The notes beneath the pieces are model-generated. The model searched no databases. It was not told the DNA's origin and was given only the letters and a program-made list of their open reading frames with translations. Made by a program: the position numbers and the translations under genes. DNA of 64,000 nucleotides from Undaria pinnatifida (taxonomy: Eukaryota; Sar; Phaeophyceae; Laminariales; Alariaceae): positions 20,784,129-20,848,128 of the forward strand of contig JABAKD010000002.1 in NCBI GenBank assembly GCA_012845835.1, given 5' to 3'. Below are positions 37,501 to 48,059 of this stretch, piece by piece. Numbering within the stretch: the first letter of the stretch is position 1; each line of letters starts with the position of its first letter.

Positions 37501-38192
37501 TAACTCCTCCGAAAACCAACGCCTACGCCGCGATCGATCTTGCAGGCTGTTCCGCAAGCCCAGCATCCACAACGAGCTGACGAGCTACATCATCAACCGT
37601 GTGAAAAACATCGCGGGCTATCCGGAGTCGAGCGAGGACATCCTGCTCAAGCCGACCCTTCTGGCGCATTTGGAGCTGTACGGTGATGGGGACGTCCGAG
37701 CCATGGAGGTACTTATTGCACGTTTTTCATGCTGTCAGCTGTCATGTGCTTTTGCTGTGATTGTCGTACGATCGATCGGTATGTTCGGGTTTTTGTTCTT
37801 CTGCGTGTTGCCCGTTTTGTTTCGTTTTTTTTTGCATTCCCCCCCCCGCACGTTTGTTCTCGTTTTTTTTTTCACGTTTTCGTTTGCGTTTTTTTTTTGT
37901 TTCGTTTCGTTTTTTTGAACCCTCCTTATTTTTTTTCCGTTACCCGGACGAACTCGTCCGAAGCCGAATTTCTGGAGTTGCTAGCGTATGGGTTTCTCTC
38001 TTGCATTGTTCTTGTGGACTGCTCATTTTTTACATGGGCCGCATGCGCATGCCCCCCCCCCCCCCCGCGCGCGCGCCATACCACCCGCTCTGCGCGCAGG
38101 ACTACATGGCTATCGTTGGGTTAGATATGGTGTCCAAACGCAAGAAGGACATCCAGTGGTGTACAAAATGCCAGACGCCGTATCCTTTGTGA
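28572..38192 (+). CDS. GT60-type GlcNAc transferase, ten exons
   Basis: Family members transfer GlcNAc from UDP-GlcNAc to hydroxyproline or Ser/Thr, as in the cytosolic Skp1 transferase of Dictyostelium. Exons are 28572-28733, 30975-31039, 32365-32521, 33227-33308, 33989-34088, 35664-35771, 36432-36611, 36851-37072, 37546-37708 and 38100-38192. Every phase matches (0,2,0,1,2,2,2,2,0), giving 443 residues. Visible family features in order are VFVSVASYRDENCPTTL, ALGPAVAR, GETFFMQIDAHSLF (acidic/His metal-site region), GAGFFFAHASFLADVP, PWVFMGEEI and RFWTWGYDIFSP. The 5' end is uncertain: the first listed exon has an in-frame ATG at 28659 preceded by a basic Pro/Arg-rich stretch. Start at that ATG would give a cytosolic protein; linkage to the signal-anchor ORF at 18787 would give a Golgi one. 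Introns carry (CCTTG)n, (CCCCA)n, a minisatellite and retroelement pieces. Confidence 0.85.
29815..30190 (+). mobile_element. LINE 3'-end fragment with poly-C tail (copy C)
   Basis: The plus-strand frame reads MDVCDMEEFGIYRLKSSEKT, DRWWRQTAKRDWDRISKQF and RPNVGG, then a terminal SNK and a TGA. It matches the minus-strand copies at 58.3-60.9 kb. The stop codon is followed almost at once by ATACCCCC and a long C tract, so the element has practically no 3' UTR. Confidence 0.75.
30690..30910 (+). mobile_element. SINE-like element with C-rich tail, long copy
   Basis: It begins AAGTCCGCCTCATAAGCGGT, contains TAGTAGGATGCAGCTCACCC, CACCTCACGGCGCTTCGCGC and GGAAACCCGACATGCTCCGT, and ends GTCGAGTACCGCCCGCCCCC. 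The tail runs into the pyrimidine-rich DNA directly before the GT60 exon at 30975. Confidence 0.8.
31885..32095 (+). mobile_element. SINE-like element with poly-C tail, long copy
   Basis: It shares all core blocks with the 30690 copy and ends TCGAGTACGCCC plus about 20 Cs. It lies in sense orientation 270 bp before the GT60 exon at 32365. A further short tail-like piece (ATGAAATGAGTACCCC plus Cs) occurs at about 32236-32270. Confidence 0.8.
33379..33650. repeat. (CCTTG)n / (TCTTG)n pentanucleotide array
   Basis: More than 50 copies of CCTTG shift toward TCTTG at the right end. It lies in the GT60 intron between exons 33227-33308 and 33989-34088. The next ~200 bp are a degenerate TTTAGCTTAGC series. 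Confidence 0.95.
34318..34530. mobile_element. hAT-like MITE, diverged copy
   Basis: It begins CAGGGCTTCTCACGG and ends CCGTGAAAAAATCCTTG, with GACCCG/CGGGTC motifs throughout. The ends resemble those of the element at 54595. No convincing 8-bp target duplication is seen. Confidence 0.5.
34533..34775. mobile_element. MITE, CTACGGTAGCCCCCC family, copy 2
   Basis: It begins at CTACGGTAGCCCCCCCAAC and ends with a G run plus TATCGTA. It shares internal blocks with the copy at 27320 and directly abuts the hAT-like MITE on its left. Confidence 0.65.
34965..35345. repeat. G-rich minisatellite (GGGACTGTTGGGATTGTCG-like)
   Basis: About 380 bp of imperfect 9-10-bp half units (GGGACTGTC, GGGATTGTT, GGGGTTAT) lie in the GT60 intron before exon 35664-35771. 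It produces spurious Gly/Asp/Cys-rich ORFs. Confidence 0.9.
35968..36030 (-). mobile_element. LINE 3'-tail fragment
   Basis: The complement matches the last ~60 bp of the LINE copies (CCGTCTCGAAAGGGATGCGT, CAATGGTGAAATGACTAAGG) and ends in GAGTACGCC followed by Cs. It is antisense to the GT60 gene. Confidence 0.7.
37299..37480. repeat. (CCCCA)n pentanucleotide array
   Basis: About 33 copies of ACCCC with a few CT or extra C variants, in the intron before the GT60 exon 37546-37708. Confidence 0.95.
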
Positions 38193-40379
38193 GAGGGAAC
38201 AAGGGCATGGCAGAATCGCCGTCTAAAACATGTGGATAGCGACAGAGATACCTTTTTGGAAATCGGCTGAAAGCGGTGTTGTCCCGTGTGCCCGTTTCGT
38301 ATCTATGCGCGCGTGCGCGCGTAGGCACGGGGGGGGGTTAGAACGCGTTTTACCTCCCCCTTCCCGTCCTTGCTAGGTGTTTTTTTTTTCGGAGAGTTCC
38401 TAGTGGGTAAATAGGCCGCGCCAAGAAGGGAAGGCGGGATGTTGGCCCCCGCGATTGCACGCCAGTGATGGGCGGGTGGCGTGTTACTTTTATTTATGGA
38501 AGCGTGGGGTGGTCTGGGGAAAGCCAACGGATGCCTGCGGCCAACGGATATGAAGGCACACGGAACAGGCACGCGTTGCCTCTCGCGCGTTTTTCGTGGT
38601 GCCCGGCAAGCCACCGCCGGCTGTCTCTTTATTTCTCGGCGTGATGTGCTTCACACGGTTTGGTGGAGGAAAGCCGAAAACGGTGGTAGAAAATTTGTGT
38701 GCGAAAAGTGGGGAGGGGGGGGGGGTGGGCAGGGTCGTGACTAGCCTTGCGGCGGAGGAGGTAGTTGGTAGTATCAATACTGGCGGCGGCTGTGGCGGCG
38801 CACCATTAAGCTCGCCTGCCGGGTGGAACTTGGGCGATATCACTTCCGACCATTCGGCGGCAAGTGGCCGTTAGCCCTATCAGGACAGCGGTTGCACGCA
38901 TCGACTGTTGGAAATTCTCGGCGTATTTTTCTCTCTGAACCGCCTGGCGAGTCCTTTCTCCTCCTCCTATGTCGTGCTGTAGCTTGCTTGATTTGACTGT
39001 ACCGTTAGCACTTGTAGACTAGCCTTGCGGAGTTTTCTGCCACATGCAAGTGTTTTAATGACCGCCTGCTCCTGCCCTCCTCCCCCCCCCCCCCCCCCCC
39101 CGCCCGTGTTTTGATTCATGCTTCCGCACACCAAGATATGCCGCTCGGGTTTGTTGGATGTGTAGAAGATTATGTTGGGTAGCTTTAGGTAGCGTAGCCT
39201 CCCTTTTTGGTGGAGTGTCAAGTCAAATCGTCGAGCCTAGCTTATAGGCTAGGCTGGGCTAGCCTGGCGCGGGTGTTTGTGTGTGCTTTTTAACGTGTTT
39301 TTGTTGGGATTCCGTCATCTCTCCTTTTTCATAGCTAGTGTGAGGGCGTTGAAGCTAGTGATAGAGCGTTGAAGCTAGTGTGAGGGCGTTGAAGCTAGTG
39401 TGAGGGCGTTGTAGCTAGTGTGAGGGCGTTACCCCTTTAGAATTACACCCACGTTCTGGTTAAGGACTTTTATACGGCGGCTTCTCGACTCTGGGCGTTC
39501 TAATAGCGTGTTGGGGGACACGGGACAGCGCCTCCATGTTGCTGGCTCGATTGTGTTGGCGTTAGATTTGCCGAGTTGTGTTCATCACTTGGCTCCGGCC
39601 GATGTCCTTCCCCCCGTATATATTTTGCCTTCCAGGCCTGTACCAACCATGCGTGCCAACCTTGTTTTTGCTGTCCCCGCTCCCCATCGAAAGTACGAGC
39701 ACGGCCCCCGCGCGTGACGCGCGCTATCTACAATGGAGGGAGTGCGTACTCGTGTGCAGTTGTAGTTTTTCGGTGTGCGGGAGCTGTGCACCGCCAGTTT
39801 TTTTTCATGTTTTATCGTTATCTCAATTCTTGAGATTGAAATATTTTATCTTAGTTCTGAGATCGAACTAGTTGTCTTGTTTCTGAAAGCCACAATTTTA
39901 TGTATTGTCATTTTTTTGCATGAACACGTTTTCCGTCTAATTCAGACGTTTCGTTGATTTGTGTTTTTCTGACATTGAAACATAATTTTTTAACTTGTCT
40001 CACTAGTGCGAACCAGGAGCCGGCCTTGGGGGGGAAAGGCGTTGCTGGTGAGAGGCCCGTTGCAACTCGCTTATCTTTCCTCTGCAACTGCCGCCCCTGA
40101 AGCACCTACTGCCGTGTCTAGTGTTTTTTAGTAAAAATAAAAAAGTAAATGTTACCTGCGCGAGCTCTCCCGATCTTTTACGTCGATGCTCAACTTTGCA
40201 AGGTATGCGCGTACGTGATTTGTAGATCGTTCCACGAGTAAAGAATGAAGCGCATAAATATGAACCGTAAGTATCGTCTCTTATCCCTTTCCCACTGGCA
40301 TAATTTCATCCCGTACTAATTCCAACTAATTTTCCCGAAAACGCGGGTGGGGTTCTAGACTAAAGTGTTTTTGCTAATA
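38193..40379. other. Intergenic region between convergent GT60 and XRRA1-like genes
   Basis: No gene is supported. It contains a C/G homopolymer (39083-39102) and a ~20-bp minisatellite at about 39340-39432 (GAAGCTAGTGTGAGGGCGTT, five copies). The rest is unannotated, with T-rich DNA at 39800-40000. Confidence 0.5.
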
Positions 40380-43300
40380 TTAATACTCGTTTTCGTCCAA
40401 AACGGCGTTGACCGTCCGCACGATCGACGAGAGTCCCGCTCCCCCCGGCTGGGCGTGGTCGTTTTGCCCGCTCGCCCTCTTCTCGAGAACCTGCTCGTCT
40501 AAGCCCACCCCCATGGAGGTTAGTACCTCGTCAACCCTGCCCAAGTCCCCGACCCCCCCGACCCCTCGCGCACCGTCCAACGTTCTGGCGATGAGGCTTC
40601 CCTGATCTTTTACGAGCTGGTGAGGGCGGCGAGGAAGCTGTCGCGCGCGCGCCGCTGCCGTCTTCCGTCCCACCCCACCCTCCCTACGTCCGGCGCAGCC
40701 CCCCCCTTCTCTACCCGAATCGGTCCGCCCCTGCTCTCGCCGCAGAGCGTCGTCCATCGAAGACATAACCGGGTGCTTGAGCGCGTATCGCAGGGCCGTG
40801 AGTGCCATTTTAAGTTTGGCCGGGTCGTTTCGGACCGCGGGGTCGACTGTGGCTCCCCGCAGCAGCCGGGTGGACATGGTGCCGTCTTGACCTTGGCCGC
40901 CCATGTCCGCTAAACCTGCAAGATTCATCTCGTCTTCTTCTCCGTCACCACCGCCGCTGTTAGGGTCGTCTTGGCGCTCCACGCCGGTTAAGAATGTGAG
41001 ATCTTGCTGTCGCCCGCCCTTGTCGCCTCCGCCACCAACGCCGTCGCCATCACTGCTGCGTCTTCGCTCGGTCCGCTCCTTGGCCGAGCGAAGCGTCGCC
41101 TCCACGATGGCGCTGGGCGGTTCGACTCCGCCCCCGCCCCGCCCCGCCCGCTCGAAACGGAAGAGCGACTCGTTGCCCGAGGCGCGGAACGCCGTGGAGG
41201 AGGGCAGGTGGCCCTCATCGACCATCGTCACACCCGTGTCGCTGTACGGTCTCCGCTGCCGCTGCCTGCGCCGCCCTACCCCGCCCGCGAACCCGTTCTT
41301 CGCTCTTGGCATTTCTGTGATGACCTCTAACGGGCAGCTAGCGTAGTCCGTGCGGACTCTGTCGCGGTGGGAGCGGCAGGGACGATAGCGTTGGCGGAAA
41401 AATCGAGCGGCGGGCGGAACAAGGGCGTTCGTCACAGTGCTCAATCAATAAAGGTGTCGAAATAGTTAAAATGTTGAACAGTGGTGCACGGTTGGACCTT
41501 GCTTTTGAGTAAACGTCAACTCCATGGCGTCTACTCTGAACACTGCTGCGAGTAAACACAGTTGTTGTTACTGGTGAAATGGTGCGACTTTGTTTAGTAC
41601 GTGCTTGCAGTTTTGACTAAACTTGCATCGGCTCGGGTCTGCGTGAACTTGGTGTGCGAGCGGACTGGAGAGTGGCAGCAATGTCGCAATATCACGTGTT
41701 CACATTGATTCCTTTTTGCCCATGGAAACGGAAACGTTCGTTTGTACATATAAGGGTGGGAGTGCAAGGCTCGTATTAATTCAAGGCGCCCAACCGCAAC
41801 CACGGCCCTCTCGGCCGAGGCAAAGGACGAAATAAAAACGTGCGGTCAGACGTGTTGGCGTTCCTTGGAGATGTGTTGGCGTTCGTGGGGGGGGTCCTGT
41901 TAAGGTATTACTGGGGGGTACTAGTCCGTTTGACCACTTACCAAAGGTTAACCGATAGCTTACCTAAACTAAGCCGTATAACACTCTCCCCTCTGAAACG
42001 TCGGGATAGCAGGTCGGCCGGATATACGGGCGGACCTGTCAATATCCATGCGGTTTCATTTCCTGGGAATACCGGGGAGAACACTTTTCATACTGAAAAA
42101 AAGTTTAGTATTTATGGATGGTGGGATTTGAACCCATGACCTCCCCCAAAAAACATGGTCTTGCCGTCGACGCCATTTGTTAAGGAATTAGTGGGGTATT
42201 AGTCCGTTTGACCACTTGCAAAAGGTTAGCCGTTAGCTTACCCAAACTAAGCCTTATATCATTCCGTTCTTCCCGTGGTGCCTAATTGGAAGAAAGACCA
42301 TTAACAAATCACCAACCTGTCCGCCTTGTCGATCAGATCCTCGACGCACAAACCCAGGGGGTCCTCGCCCGTCGGTCCCGTGAGCGGGTTTCCGTAGAGG
42401 ATTACCCTCTGCAGCTTCTCGAGGAGGACGAGGACGACCACATCCCCCTGGTCGCCGATGTAGTTGAAGCCGAGGTCCAGCCCCTCCAGCAGAGGGAACG
42501 CGCACTCAACCGCTTCCGGCGTGAGGTTGACCTTTGTGAAGTAGTTGAACGCGAGACTCAGCTCTCGTAAAGCCGGGAGCTTGGAGAGCACCTGTCATGG
42601 AGAGCGAGAAGCGGAGTTTCGTCAGGGATGTGTGGGAGGTCGATCAATTGATGCAGCCAGCGTGCACCCCTCGGGTTGACGTGTAATTTTGCACCCGAAA
42701 GCACGCCAGTCTGGACGCAAACGGATCCCTTGGCGTCATGGGTGACGCACGCTTTTATGTTGCTTCGTTTTATGTAATGACATGGCGGCCCCGGCGTATC
42801 TCTTTCCCCTGTCGCATGGAAAAGCACACTGCGCTTTCCACGCGAGCTGGGAGCGCCTTGTTTCGGCCGTTTTTCGACTGGGATCGAGCTTCGAACACTC
42901 AGTACTGTATGGGTAAAAGCCGCCAAGCGAGATCCGGGTGACGATGGGCGGAAGGAGGGAGCCAGATAGTGTCTGGCTTATCGCAAAACTCCATCGACGC
43001 GTGCTACGATAGAGGGTGCACCACTTTTTTTTCTGAGGATTCCTCAAAAATTTGGGAGCTTAAGACATGTCTTATTAACCCAAAAAACTGATTCGGAGAG
43101 AAATACAAAAAAAAGCTGCTGCTGCTGCTGCCGGACGATAAAATCCCAATGACCTAGATACACGACGAGAATCAAGCAAAAATTAAACGAACTATTATTT
43201 CCGACAATTTTGGGTATTCATTAAAAAAAAAACGCCAAAAAATGGATACCTCTATCGAAGCACGTTGCGTGTTTTTTTTTCTGGGGGGGGCCCCTTCAGA

Positions 43301-46300
43301 TGCACAAGTTTCTTCGCTTGAGTAGCTCCATAATAACTCACCCCCCCAAAAAAAAACGCTCTTGACGCGTGCTACGATAGAGATGTCCCCAATTTTTTTT
43401 TTTGTGAGGTTATTATTCAATTTGGGAGCTTAAGACCTCTCCTACCAGAACTGATCTGGTTTGGGAAAGAAAAAACTAAAACAGCTATCATACCGGATGA
43501 AGAATCCCATGGCCCTAGGTACACACACACCGAGAATCATTCGAAAACGAAATGAACATTTTCGGACGATTTTTGGTTCAGGATTCCCGTCGTTCAGAAA
43601 ACTTTTCAGACGAAAAATGCTACCTCCATCGTCCCACCCAGTACAGAGCTGATCGCATGATAAACCAAATGAACCTTGATAGTTGCTTTGGACTCGATCG
43701 GACCCGCGCACGGTCGTAGTACTCGCGCGTAGTATCACAGGACAGTGTTTTAAGGCTTAGTTTGGGTAAGCTAGTATTGGTTAGCGTTTTTGCAAGTGGT
43801 CAAACGGACGAATACCCCGCTAATACATTAACAAATGGCATCGTCGACAGATCACGGGTTTTTTTGGGTCGTGGGTTCAAATCCCACCATCCACAATACT
43901 AAACTTTTTCAGGCTTTCCCCACGTCGAAGTTGAAAAATACTTTCCCCGGTATCCCCAGGAAATGAAACTGCTTGGATATTGACAGGTCCGCCCGTATAT
44001 CCGGCCGACCTGCTATCCCGCCGTTTCAGGGGGGGGGGAGGTGTTATAAGGCTTAGTTTGGGTAAGCTGTTGGTTCCTTTTGCAGGTGGTCAAACGGACT
44101 CATACCCCACTAATTCCTTAACAACTACCCACATCAGTAGTTTATGGGAGAGCTCTTGTGGGGTCGATCTTAACGATACGCACAGTATTTCAGTTTTCGA
44201 TGAAATTCCGGTGCTTTACCAAAATCAATGAGGGTTGAATCTTTACGAGCACGAGCTTCAGTTGGCTCGCAAAACAATCTCCCAGGAGGCAGAGAACCAT
44301 CGCTAACATCAGCAGCGCTCGCGGATGACACCCGCGTGGATGTCCCACTGGGGTTGGCCTGACTCGTAGGCAGGTGTCGGTGCCTTGGGGAGTGAAATCC
44401 ATCTCCAACTCGTCGCGCTACAACGCCCAACGTGACAACAGTCTCAGCTATGGTCTTCAGCGACCTCGTTCGATCGGCTGTCTCGGTGAGGCCACTTTGT
44501 CAACTCGACGACGCGAGCTCAGAAACTCACTGCGCCTTCTGCGATTAGTCGTGATCTACCGATGACCCTAGTAACGACCCGTCTCAGTCTTGTGCGCTCG
44601 CGAGTGGTGGCGCAGCGAGTGGTGGCCCAGCTCCAGCAGTATGGATTCCCGATCCTCGACACCCTTGTACCCAAAATTCAGTTTTTCCCTGAAAAAAAAC
44701 GAAAAATCTATAGAGGTGAGGTTTTCCGGGGTTGAAAAAGAACAGTTTTTCCGTTAAGAGTTCCGAGAAAAACCGAAATTTTGACAGAAAACTGAAATAA
44801 TCTCTTCGTTAGAGTCGTTCTTAGCGAAGATATTATTTCAAGTTCCCACGATAGTTTCGGTTTTTCCAAAACTTCTTGAGGGAAAACTCGAAAAATTCAA
44901 CCCCGAAAAAGCTCGCCTCTTTAGGTTTTTCAGCTTTTTTTCAGGAAAAAACAAGGGTGTCGAAGATCGGGCAGCCGCACCGCTCGAGCTGGGCCACCAC
45001 TGACGAGCGCACAAGACTGAGCCGGGTCGTTCCCGAGGTCATTGTCAGGGCATGACTAATCGCAGAAGGCGCAGTGAGTTTCTGAGCTCGCGTCGTCGAG
45101 TTGACAAAGTGGCCTCACCGAGACGGCCGATCGAACGATATCGCTGAAGACCATCATTGCTGAAACTATTGTCACATTGGGCGTTGTAGCGCAACGAGTT
45201 GACGCGTACTGACGATAGAGGTAAGCGTTTTCGTCCGTATTGTTTTCTGAATGACGGGGTTAGGCCATGGGATTTTTTATCCGGTATAATGGCAGTTTTA
45301 TTTTTCTCCAAATCAGTTTTTGGTAGGAGAGGTCTTAAGCTCCCAAATTGAGGGGTAGTATTAGGAAAAAAAGTGGTGCACCTCTATCGTAGCACGCGTC
45401 AGTTGGTAATGGATTTCACTCCCCAAGGCACCGACACCTGCCTACGAGTCAGGCCAACTCCAGTGGGAAATCCACGCGGGTGTCTTCCGCGAGCGCTGCT
45501 GATGTTAGCGATGGTTCTCTGCCTGCTGGGCGATTGTTTTGCGAGCCGACTGAAGCTCGTGCTCGTAAAGATTCAACCCTCGTTGATTTTGGTAAAAAGC
45601 ATCGGAACTTCATCGAAAACTGAAATACTGTGCGTATTTTCAAGATCGACTCTTAAGACCGACCCTTAGGAGGATGAATATTATAGCCACTTACGTCCAC
45701 CACCGCGTCGCTCTCCAGCTGGTTCCGCTCTAGGGATAGCTTCTCGAGTTGCAGGAACATGTCCTCATCCTTGGGCAGTTCCGTGAGGCCGTTGCAGGTG
45801 AGGTCGAGGTCGGTCAGACTCGGAAGCTGAGCCAGCATGGACAGGGCGTCCCCGGTCAGGTTGTTGTACGAAAGATCTAACCGGCGCAGTCCGCTATAGC
45901 CCCCGCGCTCCAGCACGATGTTTCGGATGCTGTTGCACGGGAGGCGAAGCTCGTCTAGCTGAGGTAGGACGGCAAAGGCGTCGAACGGTAGGGTGTTATC
46001 TCCGGCATCCAAGGTCTGCAGTCGGACGAAGAAGGTCAGGTCTTCCTGCACCGCGCTGACCAGGCCCGTGCCGCTCACGTCCGCCTCGCGACCCTCGTCG
46101 GGCAAATCGCAACCGCAGGCGTCCATCAACATGAAGCCATCCAACTCTTTAGGCCGCGTTCGCTTCCTTTCCTCGACGAGAGCACGCCGGCGCTTCTTCG
46201 CGCGCTCGATCTCTTGCCGTCTTTCTACACCGAACTTGTCTTCTCTATCGCCGCCGCCGCCACTGCCGCCACTGCCGATGCTTCCGGGGATGACGGCGTG

Positions 46301-47280
46301 TTGCTGAGCAACGCCGTTGGAGGTGAATGAGCTCGTGCCGAGACTGCCGCCGGTGATGGTGTTGCTACTCTTGGCTCGTTGCGCCTTGGGAACATTCAAG
46401 TGGTTTGGAGAGACCAGAACGGATGGAAGCCATCTGCAAGTAGCTCCGGGTCCCTTGGTTGCCTGGTGTAGTCGTCTACGAGGGGCGGGCGTGGTCTCGT
46501 GTGAAAACTGTGGACTGAATAATACCGCAATGAATCGTTGTAGGCACCGTACTACTCTGACCGCCCATCCAAAATAACTAAAGCAGCACATACTCGGAGA
46601 AAAGCATGCCAAAGCATGTAGTCTAGTCTATAGCCAGCGCTGCATTTAGAGGAGACTGTTTTATAAAGATATCCAAACACGTTGACCGCTGTGAGTTCGT
46701 CGGGGGACCGTACGACGTACAACTCTTGTCAGTCGAATCGCGGTGCATAACATTTTTGGACCTGAAAAAATGCGCGCATACATGTACCTGGTATCATACG
46801 TATTTATCGTTCGCAAGCGGAGCTCTGGCGACATATCGTCCATTCTGTGGGAAGCTTAAGCTTCTCAAACGGTTCTGCGCACTATTCAACACCTTACACA
46901 GGAGCACACGTCGCGAGCTCGTGGTCTCGTGATCGCGGATTACGGAATGCTCTAAACAGACAAGATGCGCCTCTCTCTTTCTATCTCTTCGTGTCTCACG
47001 TGTATCGCGCCCGCTGCTGCGCGTTTACGGGCTGCCATTTTCTCGCCCGAGCGGGACTGCCCTGGTTATCCAGCACGTGCTGCCCACCTCCATCCAAGAT
47101 AAAATACGATCCATCACTGGAAACGTCGACGTTCACGCTAGGATCGGTGCTAGCTCCACCTTGAGACAGCTCACCGCCCTCCACGATCGTCGAAGAAAGT
47201 GCGGCGCCACTAAGAAATTGGGAAGACAAAGGTACGGTAGAACCGTCCGTCCGCGTCTCGCCGACGTCCACCATTGCCAT
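40380..47280 (-). CDS. XRRA1: XRRA1-like leucine-rich-repeat protein, four exons
   Basis: Exons are 47280-47000, 46433-45695, 42591-42317 and 41337-40380, with matching phases (2, 0, 2), giving about 750 residues. The N-terminal exon encodes a segment with YFILDGGGQHVLDNQ that splices to WLPSVLVSPNHLNVPKAQ, similar to the start of vertebrate XRRA1. A basic coiled region (QEIERAKKRRRALVEERKR) precedes the leucine-rich repeats: LQTLDAGDNTL, LDELRLPCNSI, LRRLDLSYNNL, LTDLDLTCNGL, LEKLSLERNQL, LRELSLAFNYF, LEGLDLGFNYI, LQRVILYGNPL. The capping segment ends SCPLEVITEMPR. The C-terminal 300 residues are Gly/Ser-rich with a helical core (LKMALTALRYALKHPVM). XRRA1 is linked to radiation response and occurs widely in ciliated eukaryotes; a molecular role is not established. 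The 3.1-kb third intron is packed with repeats. Another LRR protein cannot be excluded. Confidence 0.7.
41900..42262 (-). mobile_element. tRNA-like SINE, dimeric, minus orientation
   Basis: Reading the minus strand from 42256: TAAGGCTTAGTTTGGGTAAG, an A-box TGGTCAAACGG, then a variable-arm-like GACC...GGTC pair, a B-box GGTTCAAATCC and CACCATCCA, followed by a body ending at CCGACGTTTCAGAGG. A second head starts at 41978 and is truncated. The layout matches the plus-strand copy at 43749. The head resembles a long-variable-arm (Leu/Ser) tRNA but lacks a matching 5' acceptor strand. Confidence 0.75.
42996..43269. mobile_element. MITE, GACGCGTGCTACGATAGAGG family
   Basis: The left end is GACGCGTGCTACGATAGAGG and the right end is CCTCTATCGAAGCACGTTGC. 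The interior shares TTTGGGAGCTTAAGAC and AACTGATTCGG with the copy at 45201. Another left end of the same family begins at 43364. Confidence 0.7.
43749..44130 (+). mobile_element. tRNA-like SINE, dimeric, plus orientation
   Basis: The A-box is at 43797-43807 and the B-box at 43874-43884. The body runs to about 44035, after which a second head (TAAGGCTTAGTTTGGGTAAG at 44047, TGGTCAAACGG again) begins and is cut off near 44130. It is the inverted counterpart of the copy at 41900-42262, with XRRA1 exon 3 between them. Confidence 0.75.
44158..45655. repeat. Large imperfect palindrome (foldback element), ~1.5 kb
   Basis: The left arm, starting at TCGATCTTAACGATACGCAC, is matched by the complement of the right arm ending near 45650. 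The centre is near 44818, where GAAATAAT faces ATTATTTC across about 30 bp. The right arm is longer because a 200-bp MITE sits in it. The arms contain no intact coding sequence. The whole lies within the third intron of the XRRA1-like gene. Confidence 0.85.
45201..45400. mobile_element. Intact 200-bp MITE with 4-bp target duplication
   Basis: Ends are GACGCGTACTGACGATAGAG and CTCTATCGTAGCACGCGTC. The flanks are AGTT at 45197-45200 and AGTT at 45401-45404. The empty site is preserved in the opposite arm of the palindrome (ACGAGTTGG complement near 44410), which defines the insertion exactly. The interior has GTCTTAAGCTCCCAAATTGA. Confidence 0.9.
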
Positions 47281-48059
47281 TTTTTATCTCCCCTACCTGC
47301 GCGTGGTTATCGGTGCCCCCCCTGTCTTCCTGGCTGCCTGGCCATATTTGGTGTTTGCACGCAGCTGCCGTTGTTGCACGCAGCCGCCGTTGACGTGTTG
47401 CGTGTTGTATGTTCGAGATTTTTGGGAGTGTATGCATGTTCGACAGCGAGGACGAGATGTCGTCAAACCAGACAAAAAAACTGAAAAAAGAATAAAAATC
47501 GGTTATTTTTGTAAAGCCTGGGAGGCGTTATATTTCATCGACCACAGCCACAGCAAGCCGCCACACTAACAGAGCGCAAAGCAGCTGAAGCAAGTCAAGT
47601 GAACGGAAAGGAGAGCTTTAGGGCTGCAAAGGTTAGTTACGGAAAGTATAACAGGATAAGAGACTCTTGTCTCGGTGTAAATTGACCGTGAACTGACGAA
47701 AAGTCGACGAAGAATGGGTATGAGTACAGGACCCTCTTGTCGTCCGTGTGACCTGCTGTACGCTGTGCGCGGTATAGTACGAACATTTTTCCTGAACCAT
47801 TGTTGCTATGGTGTTAGTCCACGGCAGCAGCAGCAGCCCCAATGCGAACAGCAGCAGCAGCAACAACACGAGTCGGCGCAGCATGAAAAACACCTGACTT
47901 TCGGCCAGCAGCATTACAGCAGTCGAGGCCGTTTATATGAGAATCCGCCTGCAAGACGTTCTGATGCAAGTTGCACTTGGAGCAGCATGCCTACCACCAG
48001 GTACCAGAGGTACCAGATACATCAATCAACCAACTACCTGCCTGGTACAGAACACTTCA

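Noticed and set aside
37188-37580. Trp/Gly- and Pro/His-rich ORFs
   Set aside because: Products of the (CCCCA)n array.
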